A stretch of 38,444 nt of DNA, taken from positions 1 to 38,444 of the forward strand of contig JBKKCR010000176.1 of NCBI GenBank assembly GCA_046712825.1, read 5' to 3'. The number at the start of each line of letters is the position of its first letter. Position 1 is the stretch's first letter. The DNA comes from DATFGK01 sp046712825 (lineage in GTDB: Bacteria > Actinomycetota > AC-67). Shown here one piece after another: positions 1 through 8,251 of this stretch. The notes beneath the pieces were generated by a model. It saw nothing but the letters and a program-made list of their open reading frames with translations. It made no database searches and was not told the DNA's origin. Made by a program: the position numbers and the translations under genes.

Positions 1-1684
1 CGTGCATCTCGTACTGGGTGACGATCCCGCCGGCGCCGTCCTGCGCGCGCTGCAGCGGGGTGTAGTTCACGAGCGGCTCGTCGCCGATCACCACGCCGGC
101 CGCGTGGACGCTCACCTGTCTGCGCAGGCCCTCGAGCTCGCGCGCGATATCGAGCACCTTGCGCGAGATCTCGTCCTCGTCGTTCGCCTTCCGCAGATCC
201 GACGCCTGCGAGAACGCTTCGTTCGTGCCGGGATCCGGCCAGTCGACGGTTCGGTCGAAGCACGCGGCGAGCGGCGCGTCCTTGCCGAGGATAGGCGGCG
301 GGTACATCTTGGCCAGCCGGTCCCCGATCCCGTAGGGGAGGTCGAGCACCCGCGCGGCGTCGCGGATCGCTTGCTTGCCCTTGATGGTGCCGAAGGTGAC
401 GATCTGCGCGACGCGATCCTCGCCGTACCGCTCGGTCGCGTACCGGATCATCTCACCGCGACCGCGCTCGTCGAAGTCCATGTCGATATCGGGCATCTGC
501 CGGCGATCGGGGTTGAGGAACCGCTCGAAGATCAATCCGTAACGGATCGGATCGAGATCGGTGATCGCGAGGCAGTAGGAGACGACGCTCCCCGCCGCGC
601 TCCCGCGCCCGGGGCCGACGCGGATCCCGCGCGAACGCGCGAACTGGATCAGGTCGGCGACGATCAGGAAGTAGCCGGCGAACCCCATCCGGAGGATGAT
701 CCCCAGCTCGTGCTCGATCCGGTCGCGCGCTTCCGGCGAGAGCGGGTCGCCGTACCGCCTGGTTGCTCCTTCCGCGACGAGCCTGCGCAGATACTGCTCC
801 TGCGATTCCTCGGTCGGCGGCACGAACGGCGGCAGATGGAGCGTCCCGAACTCGATCGAGAGGTCGCAGCGATCGGCGATCGCAAGCGTGTTGTCACACG
901 CGTCGGGACGCTCGGCGAAGAGCGCCCGCATCTCCTCGGCCGTCTTCAGATAGAACTCCTCGGCGTCGAACTTGAACCGGCCGGGGTCGCTGATCTTGGC
1001 GTTTGTCTGGATGCAGAGCAGCGCGTCGTGGGCGCCGGCGTCGGTCCGCTCGGTGTAATGAAGGTCGTTTGTCGCGACGAGGGGCGCGCCCAGGTGTCCG
1101 GAGAGCTCCACGAGCTGCGGCAGGACCATCCGCTGCTCCGCGAGGCCGTGATCCTGCAGCTCGATGAAGTAGTTCTCCGGGCCGAAGATGTCGCGGTACC
1201 CGCCGGCTACCCGCTCCGCCTCCGCCATGTTGCCGATCTTGAGCGCCGAGCACACCTCGCCGGCGAGGCATCCGGAGAACCCGATCAGTCCCTCCGCGTG
1301 CTCGGCCAGCGCTTCCTTGTCGACGCGCGGCCGGTAGTAATAACCCTCGAGCCACCCGGTCGTGACCAGGCGCATGAGGTTGCGATAGCCCGTGTCGGAG
1401 GAGGCGATAACGGTGAGGTGATGGTTGAAGTCCTTCTCGCGGGACGACTTCTCGAACCGGCTCCGGGTGGCGACGTAGAGCTCGGCGCCGATGATCGGCT
1501 TCACGCCGGCTTTCTGACCCGCCTCGAAGTAGTCGATCGCGCCGTACATGACGCCGTGATCGGTTACGGCGATGGCCGGCATGCCGAGACGGGACGCCTT
1601 CTCGAAGAGCGCCGGGATCCGGGCGGCTCCGTCCAGGATCGAATACTCGGTGTGGTTATGCAGGTGGACGAAACCGCTGCCCAA
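1..1684 (-). CDS. dnaE: DNA polymerase III subunit alpha, N-terminal 561 residues (partial)
   Basis: This is the replicative DNA polymerase catalytic subunit; the window edge cuts off its C-terminal half. Reading the minus strand, the protein opens with a PHP domain (HLHNH at about residues 8-12, then a TDHG motif near 45). It continues into the Pol III alpha core with GPGRGSAAGS near 357-366 and the catalytic PDIDMDF at 398-404. The acidic residues there (D401, D403) align with the known E. coli metal ligands. The chosen start is TTG at 1684, because a TGA stop lies nine codons upstream in frame. GGGAG sits about 9 bases before this TTG, and the resulting N-terminus matches the family. Full-length family members have about 1,150-1,200 residues, so roughly half is present. 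In actinobacteria dnaE usually follows rluD; here three plus-strand genes separate them. Confidence 0.96.
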   Translation of the reverse strand, partial: MGSGFVHLHNHTEYSILDGAARIPALFEKASRLGMPAIAVTDHGVMYGAIDYFEAGQKAGVKPIIGAELYVATRSRFEKSSREKDFNHHLTVIASSDTGYRNLMRLVTTGWLEGYYYRPRVDKEALAEHAEGLIGFSGCLAGEVCSALKIGNMAEAERVAGGYRDIFGPENYFIELQDHGLAEQRMVLPQLVELSGHLGAPLVATNDLHYTERTDAGAHDALLCIQTNAKISDPGRFKFDAEEFYLKTAEEMRALFAERPDACDNTLAIADRCDLSIEFGTLHLPPFVPPTEESQEQYLRRLVAEGATRRYGDPLSPEARDRIEHELGIILRMGFAGYFLIVADLIQFARSRGIRVGPGRGSAAGSVVSYCLAITDLDPIRYGLIFERFLNPDRRQMPDIDMDFDERGRGEMIRYATERYGEDRVAQIVTFGTIKGKQAIRDAARVLDLPYGIGDRLAKMYPPPILGKDAPLAACFDRTVDWPDPGTNEAFSQASDLRKANDEDEISRKVLDIARELEGLRRQVSVHAAGVVIGDEPLVNYTPLQRAQDGAGGIVTQYEMH

Positions 1685-1736
1685 GGGTGACCGCTCCCAG
1701 GGAAGGAAGAATCACACGGATGTCATTCGGCCCCCC

Positions 1737-1766
1737 TTTATAACCCCGGGGACCCGTCCACTTCAA
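1737..1766 (-). promoter_or_regulatory. Putative promoter of dnaE
   Basis: On the minus strand TTGAAG (1766-1761), an 18-base spacer and TATAAA (1742-1737) form a good vegetative-type promoter, predicting a leader of about 45 bases before the dnaE TTG start. The -35 box lies inside a perfect inverted repeat, CACTTC-AAG-GAAGTG (1759-1773), which could be an operator. Assigned from sequence pattern only. Confidence 0.5.
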
Positions 1767-1955
1767 GGAAGTGAAAACGCGCAGGATGGACCGTTCGCCT
1801 CTATGCGAGCGAACCGAGCCAAAAGAGTTATGCGCCGAATTTGAGCCGTTCTCAGGACGTTTGACGGAGAAGATGACCTTCATGCCTCATAGCGGCCACC
1901 CCTCACGACTGCGATGGTGGCGAGACGGGCAACGACACCAGGTGATGGGGTACCG

Positions 1956-3821
1956 ATGCGTGCAGTTTCTGGCGTTCTTTCAAAGAGTCTCGGCAACACC
2001 GATGCGACGATGGCCGCACCGTTTCCAGCAAGGGGAGCTTCGAGGTTGGTGCGGAGACTCGCCCTCGTCGGGATCTTGTCGCTCGTCGCGCTCAACCTGA
2101 CGGCGCCCGGCGCCCGAGCGACCTCGGGCCCGATCGACCTAGGCACCCTCGGCGGCACGGAGAGCGTCGCGATCGACGTGAGCGGCGACATCGTGGCCGG
2201 GCGCTCGCAACTATCAAACGGTACCACTCACCCCTTCGTCTACGACCTCGCAGCCGCCACGCCCACCATGCAGGACCTCGGCACCCTCGGCGGTAGCTCC
2301 GCCGAAGCCACGGGGGTTAGCGGCAACATCGTTGTCGGATGGTCGTACGTGGTCGGGAACAGCGCCCAACATGCGTTCGTCTACGACCTCGGAGCCGCCA
2401 CGCCCACCATGCGCGACCTCGGCACCCTCGGTGGCGCGCATAGCAACGCGGTCGCGGTGAGCGGCGACGTCGTGGTGGGCTGGTCGATCCTGCCGGGAGG
2501 CGCCAGACATGCGTTCGCTTACGACCTCGGAGCCGCCACGCCCACCATGCAGGACCTCGGTACCCTCGGCGGCACGTTCAGCACCGCCACCGACGTGAGC
2601 GGCGACATCGTGGTCGGCTACTCAAGCCTCTCCGGAGTCGGCCAACATGCGTTTTTGTACGACCTCGGAGCCACCGCTTCCACGATGCAGGACCTCGGCA
2701 CTCTCGGTGGCGTGTCCAGCAACGCGGTCGCCGTGAACGGCGACGTCGTGGTGGGCGGCTCAATGACGGGAGGCGGGGAGAATCACGCCTTTGCCTACGA
2801 TGTCGGAGCAACCACTCCTTCCATGAGGGATCTCGGTTCGCTCGGCGGAGCGTACAGCGAGGCTCGCGCTGTGAGCGGCGACCTCGTCGTCGGCTACTCG
2901 CACTTGGGAGACGGTCAGATCCACGCCTTCGTGTACGACCTCGCAGGTGCGCCGGCCATGGTGGACTTGGGCACCTTGGGCGGCCCCATCAGTTACGCGA
3001 CCGCCGTGAGCGGAAAGCTCGTGGCCGGTCACTCGACCCGACCTGGGGGCGAGACGCATGCTTACGCCTACGATCTCGGAGCCGCCACACCCACGTTGCG
3101 GGACCTCGGCGCTCTCGCCGGCAATACCAGCGCAGTAGTCACCATGAGCGGCAATCTTGTAGTCGGTCTCTCGTATACATCCAGTGAAGGCTCGCCTCAC
3201 GCGGTGGCCTGGATAGTCACTCCGATCACCGAGACCACGACCACGCTCGCTTCCTCGGCCAACCCCTCGATCATCGGAGCACAGGTCACCTACACGGCCT
3301 CGGTCACACCCGTCCCCGACGGCGGCACCATCGCCTTCAACGACGGCGCGACCACCATCACCGGATGCGGGTCGCAAAGCATCGACGCGTCCGGACAAGC
3401 CACCTGCCAGGCGACCCATACCGACGTCGGGACGCGATCGCTCACCGCTGAGTACTCGGGCAACCTCAACTACGCCGCAAGCGCCTCCTCGCCTCACGGC
3501 CAGGACGTCGCCTACGCGATCAAGGTCCTCTACGACCCCACCAAAGCCGGCAGAGGAAACGCGATCGTCAAGCTCCGGCTCGAAGACGCCGCCCAGAACA
3601 ACCTCTCGTCGTCGGCCATCACCCTTACCGTCACGGGCCTGTCGCCGAGCCCGGCACCCGGAACGCCGCCGACTGGCAACTTCACATTCGTAACGGCCAG
3701 GAAGGGCTCTGGCTACCAGCTCCTCGTCAATACCAAGGACTATCCGGCAGGCACCTACACGCTCTCCTTCACGGCCGGAGCCGATCCCACGACCCACACG
3801 GCGTCGTTCATCGTCAAGTAG
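1956..3821 (+). CDS. Secreted HAF-repeat protein with C-terminal Ig-like domain
   Basis: Predicted exported protein of 621 residues. A basic N-region and hydrophobic stretch ending in a PGARA-type signal peptidase site are followed by eight tandem repeats of about 46 residues. Each begins DLGTLGG and ends HAF.YDLGAATPTM, the hallmark of HAF repeats, with a V.GD.VVG core resembling a beta-strand hairpin. After the repeats comes an Ig-like module opening TTTLASSANPS, with GTIAF and YSGN motifs as in bacterial Ig-like domains. A last region of about 100 residues looks like another beta-rich domain. ATG at 1956 was chosen because AGGTG lies 11 bases upstream; ATG 2010 would give a more typical 37-residue signal peptide but has no Shine-Dalgarno sequence. 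The repeats are also similar at DNA level (period about 138 bp), so copy number may vary. The function is unknown; surface adhesion or matrix is only a guess. Confidence 0.85.
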   Translation: MRAVSGVLSKSLGNTDATMAAPFPARGASRLVRRLALVGILSLVALNLTAPGARATSGPIDLGTLGGTESVAIDVSGDIVAGRSQLSNGTTHPFVYDLAAATPTMQDLGTLGGSSAEATGVSGNIVVGWSYVVGNSAQHAFVYDLGAATPTMRDLGTLGGAHSNAVAVSGDVVVGWSILPGGARHAFAYDLGAATPTMQDLGTLGGTFSTATDVSGDIVVGYSSLSGVGQHAFLYDLGATASTMQDLGTLGGVSSNAVAVNGDVVVGGSMTGGGENHAFAYDVGATTPSMRDLGSLGGAYSEARAVSGDLVVGYSHLGDGQIHAFVYDLAGAPAMVDLGTLGGPISYATAVSGKLVAGHSTRPGGETHAYAYDLGAATPTLRDLGALAGNTSAVVTMSGNLVVGLSYTSSEGSPHAVAWIVTPITETTTTLASSANPSIIGAQVTYTASVTPVPDGGTIAFNDGATTITGCGSQSIDASGQATCQATHTDVGTRSLTAEYSGNLNYAASASSPHGQDVAYAIKVLYDPTKAGRGNAIVKLRLEDAAQNNLSSSAITLTVTGLSPSPAPGTPPTGNFTFVTARKGSGYQLLVNTKDYPAGTYTLSFTAGADPTTHTASFIVK

Positions 3822-3835
3822 CGGCAACGCCTCAC

Positions 3836-3861
3836 GAGCCGCCGGCCAAGGCCGGCGGCTC
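3836..3861 (+). terminator. Strong hairpin terminator after the HAF-repeat gene
   Basis: A perfect 11-bp inverted repeat, GAGCCGCCGGC with loop CAAG and its complement, starts 15 bases after the stop codon. A small second palindrome (GGTC-GTTC-GACC, 3862-3873) follows. There is no T-tract, which is common for terminators in high-G+C actinobacteria. Confidence 0.65.
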
Positions 3862-3898
3862 GGTCGTTCGACCCATTCGCCTCGAAAGAATCACAACC

Positions 3899-3928
3899 TT
3901 GTAAGTCGTCGCTGCCGGAACCTATACT
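3899..3928 (+). promoter_or_regulatory. Putative leaderless promoter of the RecB-like nuclease gene
   Basis: TTGTAA (3899-3904), an 18-base spacer and TATACT (3923-3928) precede the ATG at 3937 by only 8 bases, so transcription would begin at or next to the start codon. No Shine-Dalgarno sequence is present, which agrees with a leaderless mRNA, a common arrangement in actinobacteria. Confidence 0.5.
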
Positions 3929-3936
3929 CGACGCAG

Positions 3937-4941
3937 ATGGAAGAGCTTTCGCTGGCCCTCTCCCCTGAACCCGTGGTCGAAGAGACCCCGATCCGGCTCT
4001 CCTATTCCTCCATGTCCACGTACGAGCTCTGTCCGTTGCAATACAAGCTTCGCTACCGCGACGGGCGGCCGGGCAGGCGCACGCCGGCGCTCGCGTTCGG
4101 GGAGAGCCTCCACGAAGCGCTGCGGCGGTTCCACGGCCAGCCGGTTCCGGTCGCGCCGACGGCTGCGCAGCTCATGGGCTACCTCGACGAAGCCTGGGTA
4201 CGGTCCGCGTATGCATCCCGGGACGAAGAGCGCGCCTACCGAGACCACGCCCGGGAGGTCCTGTCCGCGTATCACCGGGACAACACGGCGGGGTTCCGGG
4301 TCCCGGTTGCGCTCGAGCAGCGGTTCCAGATCGACGTCGACGGCGTCACGGTGTCCGGGGTCATCGACCGGATGGACCGCCATCCCGACGGCTCGTACGA
4401 GATCATCGACTACAAGACGAACCGGCGGCTGCCGCCACGCAAGTACATCGAGCGTGATCTCCAACTCTCGATCTACTACCTCGCCGCGTGGGAGGTATGG
4501 GGCATCCTCCCCGACCGGCTCACGCTGTACTTCCTACTGCCCGGACAGCCGATGACGGTCACGCGCAAGCCTCAGGACCTCGAAACGACGCGGTCCCGCA
4601 TCGCCGAGGTGGCGGAGGGGATCAAAGCCGGGCGGTTCGCTCCGCAGGAGAATCGCCTGTGCGATTGGTGCGACTACCAGGCGCAGTGCCCCTTGTTCGC
4701 CCACCGCTTCGAGCGCGAGGAAACTCCGGTCGACATCGGCGGCGCGGTCGACGAGTGGATCGCAGCCAAGCGCCGTCTGCGCGCCGACTCTGCACGCCTC
4801 GACGAGCTCGCGGTCGTCATCCACGACTACTGTGAACGCACCGGCCTCGAGCGTCTCTTCGGACAGGACGCCGCCGTGACCCGCGTGACCCGGGACGACG
4901 GCGCCTACGACCTCCATCTCCGCGAGCAGCGGCGCCGCTAA
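3937..4941 (+). CDS. RecB/Cas4-like PD-(D/E)XK nuclease with predicted 4Fe-4S cluster
   Basis: This 334-residue protein belongs to the PD-(D/E)XK exonuclease superfamily (PDDEXK_1-like), which acts in DNA repair and recombination. An SxSxLxxYxxCPxxY-like opening (residues 22-36) places Cys32. The catalytic core shows GVIDRMD (D144) and IIDYKT (D158, K160), followed by a QLSIYYLA helix. Near the C-terminus Cys242, Cys245 and Cys251 (C-x2-C-x5-C) together with Cys32 form the 4Fe-4S staple known from AddB and Cas4 nucleases. It is a stand-alone nuclease without helicase domains, about the length of actinobacterial RecB-family exonucleases. ATG 3937 fits the leaderless promoter just upstream. The Eis-like gene follows after 53 bases and may be co-transcribed. 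No cas genes are nearby, so a Cas4 role is not supported. Confidence 0.88.
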   Translation: MEELSLALSPEPVVEETPIRLSYSSMSTYELCPLQYKLRYRDGRPGRRTPALAFGESLHEALRRFHGQPVPVAPTAAQLMGYLDEAWVRSAYASRDEERAYRDHAREVLSAYHRDNTAGFRVPVALEQRFQIDVDGVTVSGVIDRMDRHPDGSYEIIDYKTNRRLPPRKYIERDLQLSIYYLAAWEVWGILPDRLTLYFLLPGQPMTVTRKPQDLETTRSRIAEVAEGIKAGRFAPQENRLCDWCDYQAQCPLFAHRFEREETPVDIGGAVDEWIAAKRRLRADSARLDELAVVIHDYCERTGLERLFGQDAAVTRVTRDDGAYDLHLREQRRR

Positions 4942-4994
4942 ACCGGCGACCGGGCTCGCGACCGGCTGGTAAGGTCGTCGCCCGGGAGGCAACC

Positions 4995-6176
4995 ATGAGC
5001 GAACGACCGATAACCGTGCGCGCGATGCGCGAAGAGGAGCGCGATCTCGTCAAGGCGCTCCATCGGCGTTCGTTCAACATCCCCCGAGAGCTCCACGGCA
5101 GGCTGCCGCAGCCGCCCGCGGAGACCGTGCGCGTCGCCGAACGAGACGGCGCCATCGTCGGCGCGTTGCGCTATCACGCCATCGCGCACTTCTTCGGCGG
5201 CCGTTCGGTGCCCGCGGCCGGGATCAGCGGCGTTGTAGTCGAGCCCGAAGCCCGCGGCGACCGCACCGCGGAGCGCATGGTGGTCGCCACCCTCGAGGAA
5301 CTTCGCCCGAAGGGCTTCCCGATCTCGACGCTTTATCCGGCGACCGTGCCCGTCTACCGACGGTGCGGCTACGAGTACGCGGCCTTCCGGGTCGAGTTCG
5401 AAACACCGCTGCGTCTGCTCCCCCGAGGGTCCGCGCTCGAGGCCGAGCCGTGGACCGATGCGGATCTCGACGAGATCGCCGCGTGCTATCGCTCGTGGGC
5501 GTCGGGACGCAACGGCGTCATCGACCGACCGAAGGAGTGGTGGACGAGGATCCTCACCAACGTCGAGGAGGGCGAGGTCTTCCGCGTCTGCGTCCGCGAA
5601 GGTGGCCGCATCACCGGCTATCTCGCCTACACCCAGGAGAAGCGTAAGGACAGCGACTGGGAGTTCGACCTCGACTGTCGCGATCTCGTCTGGACCACTC
5701 CCGGGTCCGCGGCCGCGCTGCTCACGTTCGCCGGGCGCCACCGCTCGAACGCGAGGGACCTGATCTGGGTTGGTCCGCCGAACGACCCGCTCGCGAACCT
5801 GCTCCCCGAACAAGACGCGAACCACGAGGGCTGGTTCCGCCCGATGCTTCGGCTGGTCGATGTGCCCGGCGCGTTCGAGGCGCGCGGCTATCGCCCGTCG
5901 CTCCAAGCTGCCGTTGAGCTCCGCGTCGGCGATCCCCAGCTCGGCGAGAACACCGGCGGTTGGCGCGTCGAAGTCTCGGAAGGCTCCGCGAAGGTGACCA
6001 CCGCATCGTCGCCCGGTTCGTCGGTCGATGTCGCGACGCTCGCCGCGATCTGGGCGGGCATGCTGTCCGCGGCCGACGCCCGGCGACTGGGACGGCTCGA
6101 TGCGTCCGACGGCGATGTCGAGGTGCTCGAGGAGATGTTCGCCGGGCCGCTTCCCTGGGTGAACGACTGGTTCTAG
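4995..6176 (+). CDS. Eis-like GNAT N-acetyltransferase
   Basis: This 393-residue protein has the three-part layout of Eis (enhanced intracellular survival) acetyltransferases: an N-terminal GNAT domain, a second GNAT-like domain and a C-terminal SCP2-like domain. The acetyl-CoA loop appears as VVEPEARGDRTAERM (about 81-95). YPATVPVYRRCGY (114-126) holds Tyr126 at the position of the general acid described for mycobacterial Eis. The protein ends in Phe393, matching the C-terminal Phe carboxylate that acts as general base in that enzyme. Eis family members acetylate amines on aminoglycosides or on proteins; the substrate here cannot be told. GGGAGG lies 5 bases before the ATG. The stop codon overlaps the convergent rluD stop in a shared CTAG. 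It may be co-transcribed with the upstream nuclease. Confidence 0.85.
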   Translation: MSERPITVRAMREEERDLVKALHRRSFNIPRELHGRLPQPPAETVRVAERDGAIVGALRYHAIAHFFGGRSVPAAGISGVVVEPEARGDRTAERMVVATLEELRPKGFPISTLYPATVPVYRRCGYEYAAFRVEFETPLRLLPRGSALEAEPWTDADLDEIAACYRSWASGRNGVIDRPKEWWTRILTNVEEGEVFRVCVREGGRITGYLAYTQEKRKDSDWEFDLDCRDLVWTTPGSAAALLTFAGRHRSNARDLIWVGPPNDPLANLLPEQDANHEGWFRPMLRLVDVPGAFEARGYRPSLQAAVELRVGDPQLGENTGGWRVEVSEGSAKVTTASSPGSSVDVATLAAIWAGMLSAADARRLGRLDASDGDVEVLEEMFAGPLPWVNDWF

Positions 6177-7081
6177 CCGCGCGCTCGCTCGAGCGCCTCG
6201 AGCAGATCGGCGGGCAACGGCTCCTCCAGCGCGACCTGCTCGCCCGTCATCGGATGACGGAACGACAAGCCGGATGCGTGAAGGAACGGCCGGTTGAGCC
6301 CCAGCCGCGCGGCGAGCTTGCGATCCCTTCCGTACACGCGGTCCCCGACGACGGGGTAGCCGGCGCCGGCGAGGTGAACGCGTATCTGATGCGTCCGCCC
6401 CGTCTTTGGGCGGGCTTCGACCAGAGCCGTCTCCTGGAATGCCTCGAGCCGGCGCAGCTCCGTCACCGCATCGCGTCCGCCGGCCACCACCGCCATCTTC
6501 TTGCGATGACGGGGCGAACGGCCGATCGGAGCGTCGATCGTCGCGGCCGGTGGCGGCGATCCCTCGACGAGGGTGGTGTAGATCCGCGAAACTTCGCGAT
6601 CGGCGAGCATCCGCTGCAGCCGCTCGAGCGCCGTCTCGTCGAGCGCGACGATCATCAGCCCGCTCGTCCCCGCGTCGAGACGGTGCACGATACCCGGCCG
6701 GTCGCGCTCGCCGGGGAGCTCCCGGCCGGTTCGGGCGAGCAGGGCATTAACCAGCGTCCCGCTCGGGTGGCCGGGGGCCGGATGGACGACCAGCCCGGCC
6801 GGCTTGGCCACGACCAGCAGCCATTCGTCCTCGTAGACGACCGGGACCGCGATGTCCTCGGCGGACGGCCCTTGTTCTGCCGGCTCGTCGGACAGCTCGA
6901 TCTCGATCCGGTCGCCGACGGCGAGACGCGCCGACCGCGCCCCGGTCACGCCGTTGACGCGAACGCTTCCATCGTCGATCAGCCGCGCCGCCTGCGAGCG
7001 TGAGACGCCGGCGACGGCGGCGACGGCGACGTCGAGCCGGTCCCCCGCTCGCTCCGCGGTCGCCCTCTGGACGCGGCTCAC
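6173..7081 (-). CDS. rluD: RluD-family 23S rRNA pseudouridine synthase
   Basis: This 302-residue enzyme converts uridines in large-subunit rRNA to pseudouridine. It has an N-terminal S4 RNA-binding domain (about residues 14-63, with SRSQAARLIDDGSVRVNG). The RluA/RluD catalytic domain follows, with the signature HRLDAGTSGLM, where Asp136 is the catalytic aspartate. TGRTHQIRVHLA near 230 is also family-typical. The GTG start at 7081 overlaps the lspA stop as GTGA, so the two are probably translationally coupled. The dksA-like/lspA/rluD order is conserved in actinobacteria. Family members differ in target uridines; RluD (helix 69) is the default name for this length with an S4 domain, but the exact site is inferred. 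Confidence 0.92.
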   Translation of the reverse strand: MSRVQRATAERAGDRLDVAVAAVAGVSRSQAARLIDDGSVRVNGVTGARSARLAVGDRIEIELSDEPAEQGPSAEDIAVPVVYEDEWLLVVAKPAGLVVHPAPGHPSGTLVNALLARTGRELPGERDRPGIVHRLDAGTSGLMIVALDETALERLQRMLADREVSRIYTTLVEGSPPPAATIDAPIGRSPRHRKKMAVVAGGRDAVTELRRLEAFQETALVEARPKTGRTHQIRVHLAGAGYPVVGDRVYGRDRKLAARLGLNRPFLHASGLSFRHPMTGEQVALEEPLPADLLEALERARG

Positions 7082-7560
7082 GCGGATGGTTGCGCCGCGT
7101 CGCGGCGGTCGGCCCGGAACGATGCGATCGCGAGGAGCGCGGCGCCTGTCACGACGGCGACGTCGGCAAGGTTGAACGTCGGCCAGATGCGGAAGTCGAT
7201 GAAGTCGATGACCCGCCCCCGGAACGGACCCGGCGGCCGGAAGAGCCGGTCGCTGAGGTTCCCCAGCGCACCGCCGAGCACCAGGCCCAGCGCGACCGCG
7301 TTCAACGTGTCGCGCACGCGGGGTGCGGTCACAACGATCACCACGGCGATGATGATCGCGAGCACCGTGAACACGACCGGCGCGCTCTGGAAGAGCCCGA
7401 ACGCAGCGCCGGGATTGCGTTGCAACGTCCAGTGGAGCACTCCGTCGACGACCGGGATCGACTCGCCGTCGTTCAACGCCGACAACGCGATGGCTTTGGT
7501 GATCTGATCGGCGACCACGGTCACGCCCGCGATGAGTGCGAGCAAGCGGCGCGGGTTCAC
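7078..7560 (-). CDS. lspA: Lipoprotein signal peptidase II
   Basis: This 160-residue inner-membrane aspartyl protease removes signal peptides from prolipoproteins after lipidation. Four hydrophobic segments are visible (about 5-22, 62-79, 86-102 and 127-148). Family motifs are VADQITK near 16-22, NPGAAFG at 49-55, GNLSDR at 100-105, VIDFIDF at 117-123 and FNLADVAV at 129-136. Asp119 and Asp133 correspond to the catalytic pair. It lies 26 bases after the dksA-like gene and overlaps rluD by 4 bases. The start is GTG at 7560; no clear Shine-Dalgarno is visible, so translation may depend on the upstream gene. Confidence 0.95.
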   Translation of the reverse strand: MNPRRLLALIAGVTVVADQITKAIALSALNDGESIPVVDGVLHWTLQRNPGAAFGLFQSAPVVFTVLAIIIAVVIVVTAPRVRDTLNAVALGLVLGGALGNLSDRLFRPPGPFRGRVIDFIDFRIWPTFNLADVAVVTGAALLAIASFRADRRDAAQPSA

Positions 7561-7586
7561 GGCGAGGGGCGACGGGCGGCGCCGCG

Positions 7587-8195
7587 CTAGCGGACCCGCT
7601 CCTCTGCTTTCTTACAGACGATGCAGAGCACCGCGTACGGGAGCGCCTTCAGGCGCGCCTTGTCGATCGGGCGGCCGCATCGCTCGCACTCGCCGTAGGT
7701 TCCGGCGTCCATGCGCTTCAGCGCGGCCCCCACCTTTTCGAGCAGGTCTCGGATGTTGTTGCTGAGCGACAGGTCGCGCTCGCGCTCGAAGGTGAACGTT
7801 CCGGCGTCCGCCGACTCCTCGTCGAAGGACACCTCGCCCGAAAGATCTGACTGCGACTGATTGAATGTGCCCGCCTCGAGCTCCGCCAGCTCCTTGCGAT
7901 ACAGATCACGATGCTCGTACAGCTCCTTGCGGATCGCCTCGAGCTCGGATGGGGTCAATCCCGCGGCGTTGCCCTTGCGCTTCTTCGGGGGAGCGGCGGG
8001 TTTGGCGGCAGCCGGCGCTGCGGGCTTGGCGACGGCCGCGGGCTTGGCCACGGCCGGCTTGGCGGGAGCCATCGGCTTCGCGGCGGCGGTGGCGCGCTTC
8101 GCGGCAGCCTTCGGCTCGGGCTTGGTTTCGGCCTTCTTCGCCGGTGCCGGCTTCGCGGGTTTCTTGGGTGCCGCCTTCTTGGCGGGGCGAGCCAC
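7587..8195 (-). CDS. DksA/TraR-type C4 zinc-finger protein with Lys/Ala/Pro-rich tail
   Basis: This 202-residue protein has two clearly different parts. Residues 1 to about 75 are almost only Lys, Ala and Pro, like a histone H1 tail. Residues 80-202 are a DksA/TraR-type module with a helical region (SELEAIRKEL, then REL-rich coiled coil) and a zinc finger of Cys170, Cys173, Cys191 and Cys194. DksA proteins act through the RNA polymerase secondary channel; whether this one does, or whether the basic tail binds DNA, is not shown by sequence. The coiled-coil tip lacks the DxxDxA motif typical of proteobacterial DksA. GTG at 8195 is preceded by AAGGGAG. The gene heads the lspA-rluD run behind a strong promoter. 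Homologues with basic tails near lspA occur in actinobacteria. Confidence 0.88.
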   Translation of the reverse strand: MARPAKKAAPKKPAKPAPAKKAETKPEPKAAAKRATAAAKPMAPAKPAVAKPAAVAKPAAPAAAKPAAPPKKRKGNAAGLTPSELEAIRKELYEHRDLYRKELAELEAGTFNQSQSDLSGEVSFDEESADAGTFTFERERDLSLSNNIRDLLEKVGAALKRMDAGTYGECERCGRPIDKARLKALPYAVLCIVCKKAEERVR

Positions 8196-8222
8196 GAGGC
8201 TCCCTTCCAGGACTCGTCGGAT

Positions 8223-8238
8223 GCCGGGGTTCCCCGGC
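8223..8238 (-). promoter_or_regulatory. Perfect hairpin in the 5' leader of the dksA-like mRNA
   Basis: GCCGGGG-AA-CCCCGGC is a 7-bp perfect stem with a 2-base nominal loop. It lies between the predicted transcription start (about 8245) and the Shine-Dalgarno of the dksA-like gene, 28 bases before the GTG. It could stabilise the transcript or act in attenuation. Confidence 0.45.
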
Positions 8239-8251
8239 GGAGGAGCGCTGT

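Noticed and set aside
2..1690. 562-codon plus-strand open frame opposite dnaE
   Set aside because: The minus strand encodes an unmistakable DnaE; long antisense frames are expected in high-G+C coding DNA and this one has no recognisable domain.
2760..3827. 355-codon minus-strand frame opposite the HAF-repeat gene
   Set aside because: Repetitive because the sense gene is repetitive; no start signal and no family match.
3937..4941. Cas4 role for the nuclease, suggesting a CRISPR locus
   Set aside because: No cas1/cas2 genes or repeat-spacer array in the window; stand-alone RecB-like nucleases share the same cysteine pattern.
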